This document shows positions 1 to 5,297 of a DNA stretch of 9,351 bases, one piece after another. A program made the translations under genes and the position numbers. Position 1 is the stretch's first letter; every line of letters starts with the position of its first letter. This DNA comes from SIG565 sp045656145 (GTDB lineage Bacteria; Bacillota; Clostridia; Oscillospirales; Acutalibacteraceae): NCBI GenBank assembly GCA_045656145.1, contig JAZOQP010000042.1:1-9351 (forward strand), in the 5' to 3' direction. A model generated the notes under the pieces. The model worked only from the letters and a program-made list of their open reading frames with translations, did no database searches and was not told the DNA's origin.

Positions 1-75
1 GCTGTATACGCGTACGCGGGCAACAGAACTTTTTCTTCTGCCGGTACCGTAAAAATAAGGTTTTCCTTCAAACAT
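1..75 (-). CDS. rpsI: 30S ribosomal protein S9, N-terminal part (runs off the window)
   Basis: The 25 codons visible read MFEGKPYFYGTGRRKSSVAR followed by VRVYS, the typical start of bacterial S9, which binds 16S rRNA in the head of the small subunit. The rest lies beyond base 1. The ATG at 75 has a GGGAG ribosome binding site at 84-88, 8 bases away. The gene starts 18 bases after the rplM stop, so it is almost certainly co-transcribed with rplM, the usual L13-S9 pair. The reading frame is intact as far as it can be seen. Confidence 0.95.
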   Translation of the reverse strand, partial: MFEGKPYFYGTGRRKSSVARVRVYS

Positions 76-93
76 TATTCTGTCTCCCTTTCA

Positions 94-522
94 TTAAAAT
101 TCGTACTTTTCAGGCTTCTGAGCAACCTGAGCGTACTCTGCGTTTTTGTAAACGTGAAGTCTGGTTAAAGCTTTTCTGCCGATAGTTGTATCGGGAACCA
201 TTCCCTTAACTGCTAATTCCATAGCAAGCTCAGGGCGGGTAGCCATAAGAGTTGAATACTGAACCTCTTTAAGACCGCCGATATAACCTGTGTGGCGACG
301 ATAATATTTCTTTTCAAGCTTTTTACCGGTTAAAACTGCATCTGCTGCGTTAATAACAACAACATGGTCTCCGCAGTCAACATGCGGTGTAAATTCAGGC
401 TTACCCTTACCTCTTAAAAGGTCGGCAACCTTAGCAGCAGTACGGCCAAGAGGACGACCTGCAGCATCTACAATATACCAATTACGCTTAACTTCAGCAG
501 GCTTTGCCATAAATGTAGACAT
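94..522 (-). CDS. rplM: 50S ribosomal protein L13
   Basis: A 142-residue protein starting MSTFMAKPAEVKRNWYIVDA, a length and sequence typical of bacterial L13, an early-assembly protein of the large ribosomal subunit that contacts 23S rRNA. Family signatures visible include GRTAAKVADLLRGK and the HVDCGDHVVVINA stretch. The start is placed at 522 because a GGAGG box at 531-535 lies 8 bases upstream. An earlier in-frame ATG at 537 overlaps that box and would have no ribosome binding site of its own. It is the first gene of an L13-S9 operon driven by the promoter at 558-586. The untranslated leader is only about 28 bases, too short to hold an L13 leader autoregulatory structure. Nothing looks broken. 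Confidence 0.97.
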   Translation of the reverse strand: MSTFMAKPAEVKRNWYIVDAAGRPLGRTAAKVADLLRGKGKPEFTPHVDCGDHVVVINAADAVLTGKKLEKKYYRRHTGYIGGLKEVQYSTLMATRPELAMELAVKGMVPDTTIGRKALTRLHVYKNAEYAQVAQKPEKYEF

Positions 523-557
523 AATTTTTACCTCCATAAAATTTTTCGAGCCTTAGT

Positions 558-586
558 ATGATACCATATAGAAAAGCAAATGTCAA
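558..586 (-). promoter_or_regulatory. Sigma-A promoter for rplM-rpsI
   Basis: On the minus strand a perfect TTGACA (-35, 581-586) is followed after exactly 17 bases by TATCAT (-10, 558-563). Transcription would start near 551, about 28 bases before the rplM start codon. A near-consensus promoter is expected for a ribosomal-protein operon. Confidence 0.88.
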
Positions 587-620
587 CACCTTTTTTGAAA
601 AAAATTAATTTAAAAACCAA

Positions 621-670
621 TTGCTCTCATTTGCTCGTTTTTTCTCCGTTTTTCTCGCGTTTTCTCACTT
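621..670. repeat. Five tandem 10-bp units TTKCTCNNNT
   Basis: Five units follow with no slip in register: TTGCTCTCAT, TTGCTCGTTT, TTTCTCCGTT, TTTCTCGCGT and TTTCTCACTT, starting at 621, 631, 641, 651 and 661. Each has the core TTKCTC. The spacing equals about one DNA helical turn, so all cores face the same side. The array lies upstream of the rplM -35 box and downstream of the terminator at 692-726. It encodes nothing obvious. Curved DNA or a phased protein-binding site is possible, but this is inference. Confidence 0.7.
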
Positions 671-691
671 GCAATTTTTAAAAAATCATAT

Positions 692-726
692 AAAAAACGG
701 CTATGTTTTAACACATAACCGTTTTT
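692..726 (-). terminator. Rho-independent terminator after the DUF4282-like gene
   Basis: The arms AAAAACGG (693-700) and CCGTTTTT (719-726) pair. After one C/A mismatch, TATGT (702-706) pairs with ACATA (713-717), leaving a 6-base loop. In the minus direction the hairpin follows the stop codon at 733 closely and ends in a run of T. The A-rich and T-rich sides also make it a possible weak terminator in the plus direction. Confidence 0.8.
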
Positions 727-732
727 CTCAGC

Positions 733-1308
733 TTATTTTAATTTGTTTCCACAGTTAGCGCAGAACATTTCCTCGCCAACCTTTGCGCCACATTTTGCGC
801 AAAAAGAACCATTTGCAGCGGGAGTTTCTTTTTCGGAAGAAATTTCCTCTGCAGATTTCTCGGAGGCGGGTGCCTCGCCCGCAAAAGACACGGGAGAAGC
901 CTCATTAACGCTCGCCGGGTTTGCCTTTAATTTGCCGTTTATTTCAATTACATTCTTAACTAGGAGAATTGCCATCATTAAGAACTCATAAGCTAAACGA
1001 ACTGCTATCGGTCCCAAAAGCATTAATAAAATACCATAGCCACCATAATATTCATCGCTGTAATATCCTTCGTCAACATAGAAGAGCATAAAGAAGCCGA
1101 CACAAACAACCGTGATTGTAGAGAAAATATAAAGCCCCTTTAAAATCTTCTCAATGATGAGATATTTAAAATTAAAAGTGTTATGTAGGAATTTGCCAAA
1201 ATCATTAAGGCGATTGTATCTCGCCTGCGGCACAATATAAATAAATGCCAAAATTGTTAAAACAAGCGAAGCAACGCCTGCCAAGGTAAATAAAACTTCG
1301 ATATCCAT
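733..1308 (-). CDS. DUF4282-like membrane protein with C-terminal zinc ribbon
   Basis: A 191-residue protein with three likely membrane segments (about 5-27, 57-78 and 90-118), a polar Ala/Ser/Glu-rich linker (about 128-166), and a double-CxxC zinc ribbon at the end (C170, C173, C183, C186). The stretch from about 41 to 127 has the look of DUF4282: a Phe-rich entry, two hydrophobic helices split by a Gly/Tyr-rich loop, then LLGPIAVRLAYEFLMMAILL. That match is from memory, not a search. DUF4282 has no firm function known to me. The zinc ribbon probably faces the cytoplasm. The start at 1308 has a GAGGTG site (1316-1321) 7 bases upstream. It has its own promoter, under a palindrome, and its own terminator, so it is probably transcribed alone. 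Confidence 0.85.
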   Translation of the reverse strand: MDIEVLFTLAGVASLVLTILAFIYIVPQARYNRLNDFGKFLHNTFNFKYLIIEKILKGLYIFSTITVVCVGFFMLFYVDEGYYSDEYYGGYGILLMLLGPIAVRLAYEFLMMAILLVKNVIEINGKLKANPASVNEASPVSFAGEAPASEKSAEEISSEKETPAANGSFCAKCGAKVGEEMFCANCGNKLK

Positions 1309-1329
1309 AACGGAACACCTCTTTCTTAG

Positions 1330-1359
1330 ATTATACTTTCATTCCATCATTATTGACAA
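1330..1359 (-). promoter_or_regulatory. Sigma-A promoter for the DUF4282-like gene
   Basis: On the minus strand TTGTCA (-35, 1354-1359) and a perfect TATAAT (-10, 1330-1335) are separated by 18 bases. Transcription would begin near 1323, leaving a leader of only about 15 bases that just includes the ribosome binding site. The -35 box sits inside the palindrome at 1350-1372. Confidence 0.7.
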
Positions 1360-1372
1360 AATTTATCAATAA
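1350..1372. promoter_or_regulatory. Near-perfect 23-bp palindrome over the -35 box (candidate operator)
   Basis: The arm TTATTGACAAA (1350-1360) and the arm TTTATCAATAA (1362-1372) are inverted copies around a central A at 1361, with a single mismatch in 11 positions. The element covers the -35 box of the gene starting at 1308. It is not followed by a T-run, so it is not a good terminator for the genes upstream. A dimeric repressor site is the simplest reading. I cannot assign a regulator family. Confidence 0.5.
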
Positions 1373-1394
1373 AGTGTTGCTTCGGTTATATCGC

Positions 1395-1575
1395 CTATTC
1401 CACTGTGAAATATTTTAAAATTTCAGCTGACTTATCGGTTTCTAAAGAAGCCACCGTAACATTTGCCATATAGTTGCCCTTTTGAAAGGAAAATATGGTT
1501 TCATAAAATTTCACAACCTGAAAAGGCGGTCATTATCATAATTAATGCTAAAATTAAGCATAAAATCTTTTTCAT
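1395..1575 (-). pseudogene. Truncated, frameshifted lipoprotein gene
   Basis: The ATG at 1575 begins MKKILCLILALIMIMTAFSG followed by Cys21, a textbook lipoprotein signal peptide with lipobox AFSGC. The frame then meets a TGA at 1501-1503 after only 24 residues. Removing one T from the T4 run at 1505-1508 restores an open frame that continues YETIFSFQKGNYMANVTV, then ASLETDKSAEILKYFTVE, to a TAG at 1395, giving 59 residues. So one single-base insertion splits the gene. Even when repaired, the product is far shorter than a usual substrate-binding or lipid-handling lipoprotein. It starts 8 bases after the end of the upstream membrane-protein gene, with no clear ribosome binding site. The family of the mature part is not recognised. 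A sequencing error at the T-run is an alternative explanation for the shift. Confidence 0.65.
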
Positions 1576-1583
1576 AAAAGTTA

Positions 1584-2333
1584 CTACTTATCTTTTTTAT
1601 CCTTAATATACCAAGGTAGATAAGCCAAAACAAATAACACCGTTACAGCCGCCACCATAATCAATATGCGCAAAGCAAAATTCGGAGGAAGTATATCCAA
1701 AATTGATGGGGTTGCTTCAGGCTTTGCCATAAATAAATAATTAGCCCCGGGACCTATAATAACATTTGCAAAATAAGCTATTACTGCCAACACAACAAGA
1801 GCTAGATATGCCCTTAAAAAAGATTTTTTATTGGGGCGCATTTTATGAACAAAAATCATATAGAAAACAGCTACGTAGCCTATTAGATGCTCCACCCAGA
1901 ACTGATAATAACGAAATCGAGTAGGTCCTGTATATGTAATAACTGTTGGCGTAATAAGGGCGAAAATTGTTCCGCAAAGCGACCAAAAATAGCAAATATC
2001 AAAGAGAGCTTGCGATTTTCCAACCACCATATAACTTCCAAACACAGCCACCCAACCGCAAACCGAAATGGGTAAATGGTCAACTGGATTCGGGTTTAAC
2101 GAGGGTACAGCAATAAGCCTCCAGTAATATGACATTTCGCTTATAATCATTGTAAAGGCTATAATATATCTGAAATACATCTCGTTTTTAGTCTCGCAAA
2201 TATTATCGCGAAAACGATATATCACATAGATTACCGCCGCCGCTACCAAAATCGGTATAATATGCGCCAATGTAAAATTAGTGAACTCCTCTGTTTCACC
2301 TTTGCCAAAAAAGTATTTTAAAAATTCAACCAT
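1584..2333 (-). CDS. TMEM164/YwaF-family (TIGR02206) integral membrane protein
   Basis: A 249-residue, mostly hydrophobic protein with about six to seven membrane segments and a short basic tail. It resembles the Bacillus YwaF/TIGR02206 group related to TMEM164: LPISVCGW near 87-94, FDICYFWSLCGTIFALITPT at 111-130, RYYQFWVEHLIGYVAVFYMI around 141-160, then an Asn-rich NYLFMAKPEATPSILDILPP stretch at 198-217. Invariant-looking residues are H24, C92 and H149. Human TMEM164 is reported to be a phospholipid acyltransferase that needs conserved Cys and His residues. A lipid role here is inference only. The start at 2333 has a GGGGGA site just upstream. It follows the zinc-ribbon gene by 20 bases and is probably co-transcribed with it. 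The gene at 2735-3475 encodes a distant relative. Confidence 0.85.
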   Translation of the reverse strand: MVEFLKYFFGKGETEEFTNFTLAHIIPILVAAAVIYVIYRFRDNICETKNEMYFRYIIAFTMIISEMSYYWRLIAVPSLNPNPVDHLPISVCGWVAVFGSYMVVGKSQALFDICYFWSLCGTIFALITPTVITYTGPTRFRYYQFWVEHLIGYVAVFYMIFVHKMRPNKKSFLRAYLALVVLAVIAYFANVIIGPGANYLFMAKPEATPSILDILPPNFALRILIMVAAVTVLFVLAYLPWYIKDKKDK

Positions 2334-2353
2334 TTCTATCCCCCAAAAAATTT

Positions 2354-2578
2354 TTATCTCTTTGCCTTTTTGCTGTTCGCTACCTTTTCTATATCCTCTT
2401 TATCTATCCATTCCTCAGTAAAACCGCATTCAAGGCAGATGTAACGATTAACATTAACCGCAGAAAAAATGGTATTCTTAGTCATAATGTTGTTGCCTAC
2501 GCCGTAAGGTCCTGCATAGCCATCAATTCTAACGATATTTCCCGAGTGACATTTGGGGCAAATTTTTGAGTTTTTCAT
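2354..2578 (-). CDS. Small zinc-ribbon protein
   Basis: A 74-residue soluble protein with two CxxC knuckles, CPKC (C7, C10) and CLEC (C48, C51), joined by a loop containing GNNIMTKNTIFSAVNVNRY. After the second knuckle comes GFTEEWIDKEDIEKV and a basic tail. This pattern (Cys pair, GNNI, TIFSAV, RY-C, EEWID) recurs in small clostridial zinc-ribbon proteins of unknown role, as far as I recall. One structural zinc ion is expected; the partner is unknown. The ATG at 2578 has an AGGTGG site at 2583-2588, close at 4 bases. It is the first gene of the minus-strand unit leading into the TMEM164-like gene, with its own extended -10 promoter. Confidence 0.85.
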   Translation of the reverse strand: MKNSKICPKCHSGNIVRIDGYAGPYGVGNNIMTKNTIFSAVNVNRYICLECGFTEEWIDKEDIEKVANSKKAKR

Positions 2579-2625
2579 AATTCCACCTATTTTGCTTTGT
2601 TATGATTTAGTTTCATCTAAACATA

Positions 2626-2654
2626 ATTATATCACACTCAAAAATACAAATAAA
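2626..2654 (-). promoter_or_regulatory. Extended -10 promoter for the zinc-ribbon/TMEM164-like unit
   Basis: On the minus strand TGA directly precedes a perfect TATAAT (2626-2631), an extended -10 box. The -35 region 17 bases upstream (2649-2654) reads TTTATT, a poor match, as is common with extended -10 promoters. Transcription would start near 2619, about 40 bases before the ATG at 2578. Confidence 0.65.
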
Positions 2655-2669
2655 GTTTTATTTCAAAAT

Positions 2670-2701
2670 TTTTGACACAAACTGTCGAATTTGTGTTAAA
2701 A
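2670..2701. promoter_or_regulatory. Promoter for the plus-strand TMEM164-like gene, overlapped by a 32-bp inverted repeat
   Basis: On the plus strand TTGACA (2672-2677) is followed after 19 bases by TAAAAT (2697-2702), with TGT in front of it (extended -10). Arms TTTTGACACAAA (2670-2681) and TTTGTGTTAAAA (2690-2701) are inverted copies with one mismatch in 12, separated by 8 bases. The repeat lies from the -35 box to the -10 box and upstream of the expected start near 2709, so it would act as DNA, not as an RNA hairpin. A repressor site is likely; its regulator is unknown. Confidence 0.6.
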
Positions 2702-2734
2702 TAGTATTCGTAAAATTCGTTTGGAGGAGAAAAT

Positions 2735-3475
2735 ATGAAAGAATTTTTTGCTTGGCTCTTTAGCCAAAATAATTCAAGTCTTAGAATAGATCTTTTTGAT
2801 GGTTGGCATTTCCTTTATTTGTTCATCGTTTTTGGCGGAACTTTAGCCCTGTCCCTTTATGGCAGAAAACATACCGAGCACAAAGAAAAGCTCTTAAGAC
2901 TCATGGCATACCTAACAGTAGGGCTTTATCTTATCGATTTTATGATTATGCCGCTATCCGATAGCTATAACGGTATCAGTTCTTATAAACTCCCCTTTAA
3001 TATATGTACGATTATGGCGGTGCTTGTACCCTTTGTGCAGTTTAATAAGAGATTTGAAAAAATCAAGCAACCTGTGGTTACCCTCTCTATCGCCTCAAGC
3101 CTAATGTGGATGTGTTACCCCGGCACAGCGCTCGGCGGTCAACCGCCCTTTTGCTACTTGATTTTCCAAACCTTTATGTATCATGGCTTCCTCTTCTGCT
3201 GGGGCGTGCTTAACCTAAGCTTTGGCGAGGTAAAATATAATATTTGCAAAATTTGGAAAGAGTTTGTTGGAATATTAATGATTCTTGTTTGGGCGGCATT
3301 CGGAAACACCGTTTATGATATGGATTATAATTGGTTTTTCATAGAAAAAAGCATTTTCCCCTTCCTTTCGGATGAAATTATGCCGCTGATGGTTGTGTCC
3401 TGTGTGTTTGGCACCTGCCTTGTGGTTTACGGCGCTTATTACGCGCTCTGCGCACTCCAAAAAAAAACTAAATAA
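2735..3475 (+). CDS. Divergent TMEM164/YwaF-like integral membrane protein
   Basis: A 246-residue multi-pass membrane protein. The order of landmarks matches the protein encoded at 1584-2333: a His at the start of the first helix (WH25FLYLF), an LPFNIC motif giving C91, and FMYHGF giving H150. The relative has H24, C92 and H149, so spacing is kept within one residue across about 125 residues even though overall identity looks low. This supports common ancestry within the TMEM164/YwaF superfamily. The middle region has more Trp and Cys, and the C-terminal NYLFMAKP-type stretch of the relative is replaced by AAFGNTVYDMDYNWFFIEKS. The start at 2735 has a GGAGGAG site (2723-2729). It stands alone between its own promoter and the next promoter at 3479-3506. 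A membrane-lipid role is inferred by family only. Confidence 0.7.
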   Translation: MKEFFAWLFSQNNSSLRIDLFDGWHFLYLFIVFGGTLALSLYGRKHTEHKEKLLRLMAYLTVGLYLIDFMIMPLSDSYNGISSYKLPFNICTIMAVLVPFVQFNKRFEKIKQPVVTLSIASSLMWMCYPGTALGGQPPFCYLIFQTFMYHGFLFCWGVLNLSFGEVKYNICKIWKEFVGILMILVWAAFGNTVYDMDYNWFFIEKSIFPFLSDEIMPLMVVSCVFGTCLVVYGAYYALCALQKKTK

Positions 3476-3478
3476 TCC

Positions 3479-3506
3479 TTGCTTTTTATTTCCTTTATGT
3501 TATAAT
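3479..3506 (+). promoter_or_regulatory. Extended -10 promoter for the glycosidase gene
   Basis: A perfect TATAAT at 3501-3506 is preceded by TGT (extended -10). TTGCTT at 3479-3484 is a half-match to the -35 box at 16 bases spacing. The expected start is near 3513, shortly before the AAGGTGG ribosome binding site at 3524-3530. The promoter begins only a few bases after the previous stop codon, so this gene has its own transcript. Confidence 0.7.
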
Positions 3507-3538
3507 GAACTCAAAACACAGTTAAGGTGGTTATAAAA

Positions 3539-5044
3539 ATGGCTGAATATATTGATAAATATGCAAAAACTAGCCTAACCGGCGAAGAATTCCGTTATGA
3601 AAAAGAAAAACTTCCCGAACCCGTTTTGGAGGGTTGCCAAGATTTTATAGACCTTTATTATACCGCTTGGGAAACAGCCTTTGAAAATGTTGATTATGTT
3701 AATAAAGAGGGTTGGAAGCCAATTTTAACCTGTATGCCCGGTTGCGGATTTATTTGGCAATGGGACAGCTGCTTTATGACCTTTATTACCAACTATTCCA
3801 ACGGCACCTTTACTGCCTTTAATAATTTGGATAACCTTTATAGACTTCAGCGCGAGGATGGTTACATAAGCATGGCTTATGATATTGAAAAAGAAGAGCC
3901 GGCATACGGAGAGCTCATTAATCCGCCCCTTTATTCCTGGGTAGAATGGGAGCAGTATTTAATCAGCGGTGACAGTTCTCGCTTTAAAACCGTGTTGCCC
4001 GTTTTAGAAGGTCTTTATAAATATATTGAAAACAATTGGAAAAGAAACACCGGCCTTTATTATTATGCAAGCTGTGGCGCCGGCGGTATGGATAACGCAC
4101 CGCGTGCCGCTTATGGCTCTTTTATGGATAACGGCAGTGATGTTGCCTTTGTTGATTTGGCTTGTCAGCAATCCTTAAATGCTAAATATATTGCTAAAAT
4201 TTGCGAGGTTTTGGGAGAAACCGAAAAAGCCGAGTTTTATAAAAATGAAAATGAAAGAATCAATAACCTTATTAATAAGTTCCATTGGAGCAATAAAACA
4301 GGTTATTATTACGACTTTTTTGGCAGAACAAACCCTGAAGATAAGGTAAAACTCATAAATACCAAAACCGCGGCAGCATTTTGGTCACTTCTTTGCGGAG
4401 CCGTAACTAAAGATAACATTACCCAAATGCTTTCTCATTTGTTTAACCCCGAAGAGTTTTATGCTCATACACCCTTTGCTTCCCTTTCAAAGGATGATTT
4501 GAATTACGACCCCGATGGCGGTTATTGGTGTGGTAGCAGCTGGCACCCAACAACCTTTGCCGCTATCCGAGGCATATATGAGCAAGGTTATCCTCGCTTT
4601 GCTAGAGAGGCTTCAATAAAACTGTTAGAGGTTATGAGCGCAGTTGCAAAAAATCCTGCCTATGGCGGAATTTGGGAATGCTATTCGCCCGAAAAGGATA
4701 GACCCGCAACCCGTGAATGCGGCTTGCTAGTTAAACCCAACTTTGTTGGTTGGGGAGGATTAGCTCCCGTAACCTGTCTTATCGAGAATGTTATCGGATT
4801 TAATTTCAACGCACCCGAAAACAAAATCACTTTCGATGTAATAAACGATAAAAAAAGCGGTATTAGAAATATGAAATTCAATGGTGGAATGGTTTCAATT
4901 GAATGCACAAAATATGCCCGCAAACATGGCGACGCTATTTTTGAAATTGAAGCCGAAAAACCGTTTACTTTATTTATCAAAATGTCAAACAACCGCGAGC
5001 GCGAATTCTCAATTCCCGCAGGCAAAACCACAATTAATTTCTAA
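3539..5044 (+). CDS. GH63/MGH1-like alpha-glycosidase (trehalase-like (alpha/alpha)6 fold)
   Basis: A 501-residue protein without signal peptide, so cytoplasmic. It has signatures of GH63 and related GH37 inverting glycosidases: WQWDSCFMTF near residues 73-82, GGMDNAPRAAYGS near 182-194, GGYWCGSSWHPTTF near 327-340 and GGIWECYSPE near 376-385. By analogy with the family, Asp185 in GMDNAPR is the likely general acid and Glu380 in IWEC the likely general base. A small beta-rich domain follows from about 425. Members of this single-domain type include mannosylglycerate and glucosylglycerate hydrolases, so a cytosolic alpha-linked disaccharide or compatible-solute derivative is a reasonable substrate, but the exact sugar cannot be read here. 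The ATG at 3539 is preferred because AAGGTGG lies 8 bases upstream; an in-frame GTG at 3527 falls inside that site. No transporter gene is adjacent. Confidence 0.88.
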   Translation: MAEYIDKYAKTSLTGEEFRYEKEKLPEPVLEGCQDFIDLYYTAWETAFENVDYVNKEGWKPILTCMPGCGFIWQWDSCFMTFITNYSNGTFTAFNNLDNLYRLQREDGYISMAYDIEKEEPAYGELINPPLYSWVEWEQYLISGDSSRFKTVLPVLEGLYKYIENNWKRNTGLYYYASCGAGGMDNAPRAAYGSFMDNGSDVAFVDLACQQSLNAKYIAKICEVLGETEKAEFYKNENERINNLINKFHWSNKTGYYYDFFGRTNPEDKVKLINTKTAAAFWSLLCGAVTKDNITQMLSHLFNPEEFYAHTPFASLSKDDLNYDPDGGYWCGSSWHPTTFAAIRGIYEQGYPRFAREASIKLLEVMSAVAKNPAYGGIWECYSPEKDRPATRECGLLVKPNFVGWGGLAPVTCLIENVIGFNFNAPENKITFDVINDKKSGIRNMKFNGGMVSIECTKYARKHGDAIFEIEAEKPFTLFIKMSNNREREFSIPAGKTTINF

Positions 5045-5053
5045 AAAACCATT

Positions 5054-5085
5054 AAGGCACCCTCAAAAAAGAGGGTGCCTTTTTT
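5054..5085 (+). terminator. Strong, probably bidirectional terminator
   Basis: GGCACCCTC (5056-5064) and GAGGGTGCC (5071-5079) form a 9-bp GC-rich stem with an A6 loop, extended by AA/TT and followed by a T-run (5080-5085). It lies about 10 bases after the glycosidase stop. Read on the minus strand it also ends with TTAATGGTTTTTT, so it probably stops the converging restriction-modification operon too. Confidence 0.93.
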
Positions 5086-5118
5086 CATAATCAAGCCGTA
5101 TATAAAAACTACCGACCT

Positions 5119-5286
5119 TTAATCTTCATTTTTTATATTAAATAATTTCAAAAGCTCATCAAAATTATGACGATATGTAGTTGCGGCATCTTTATCAAAT
5201 TCATTCGCCCATATGATATCAAACCCTGCTTGTTGAAAACCAAGGTCAATGCCACCTATTCCGCTAAATAAGCTACATGCTTTCAT
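5119..5286 (-). pseudogene. N-terminal fragment of a third C5-cytosine DNA methyltransferase
   Basis: A 55-residue frame beginning MKACSLFSGIGGIDLGFQQA and continuing GFDIIWANEFDKDAATTYRH. This is motif I (FSGIGG, S-adenosylmethionine binding) and motif II (NEFDKDA) of C5-cytosine methyltransferases. It then runs into DELLKLFNIKNED and a stop. Motif IV (PCQ), motif VI (ENV) and all later motifs are missing, so it cannot methylate DNA by itself. It still has an AGGAAG ribosome binding site (5294-5299) 7 bases from the ATG, overlapping the nuclease stop codon, so it may be translated. Unlike the two complete methylases upstream it has the compact motif I-II spacing of ordinary Dcm/HhaI-type enzymes, so it is not a simple copy of either. 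Most likely it is debris of another methylase. Confidence 0.8.
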
Positions 5287-5297
5287 ATAAAAACTTC

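Noticed and set aside
523..551. L13 leader RNA regulating rplM
   Set aside because: The leader predicted from the promoter is only about 28 bases, too short for the known structure.
743..991. Plus-strand open frame opposite the DUF4282-like gene
   Set aside because: It mirrors the linker and zinc-ribbon codons of the minus-strand gene, has no ribosome binding site and no recognisable domain.
1883..2083. Short open frames on both strands inside the TMEM164-like gene
   Set aside because: They overlap a well-supported membrane protein in other frames and have no start signals.
3275..3460. Minus-strand open frame inside the second TMEM164-like gene
   Set aside because: It is antisense to a confident gene, with no promoter, ribosome binding site or known family.
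4681..5090. Two further open frames at the end of the glycosidase gene, one per strand
   Set aside because: Both overlap the beta-rich C-terminus of the glycosidase, and one runs through the terminator hairpin; neither shows a start signal.
5100..5295. 11-bp direct repeats ATATAAAAACT at 5100-5110 and 5285-5295 as target-site duplications around the methylase fragment
   Set aside because: The sequence is very AT-rich, the right copy includes the start codon and spacer of the fragment, and no transposase or terminal inverted repeats are present. The left copy is better explained by the motif VI similarity or by chance.
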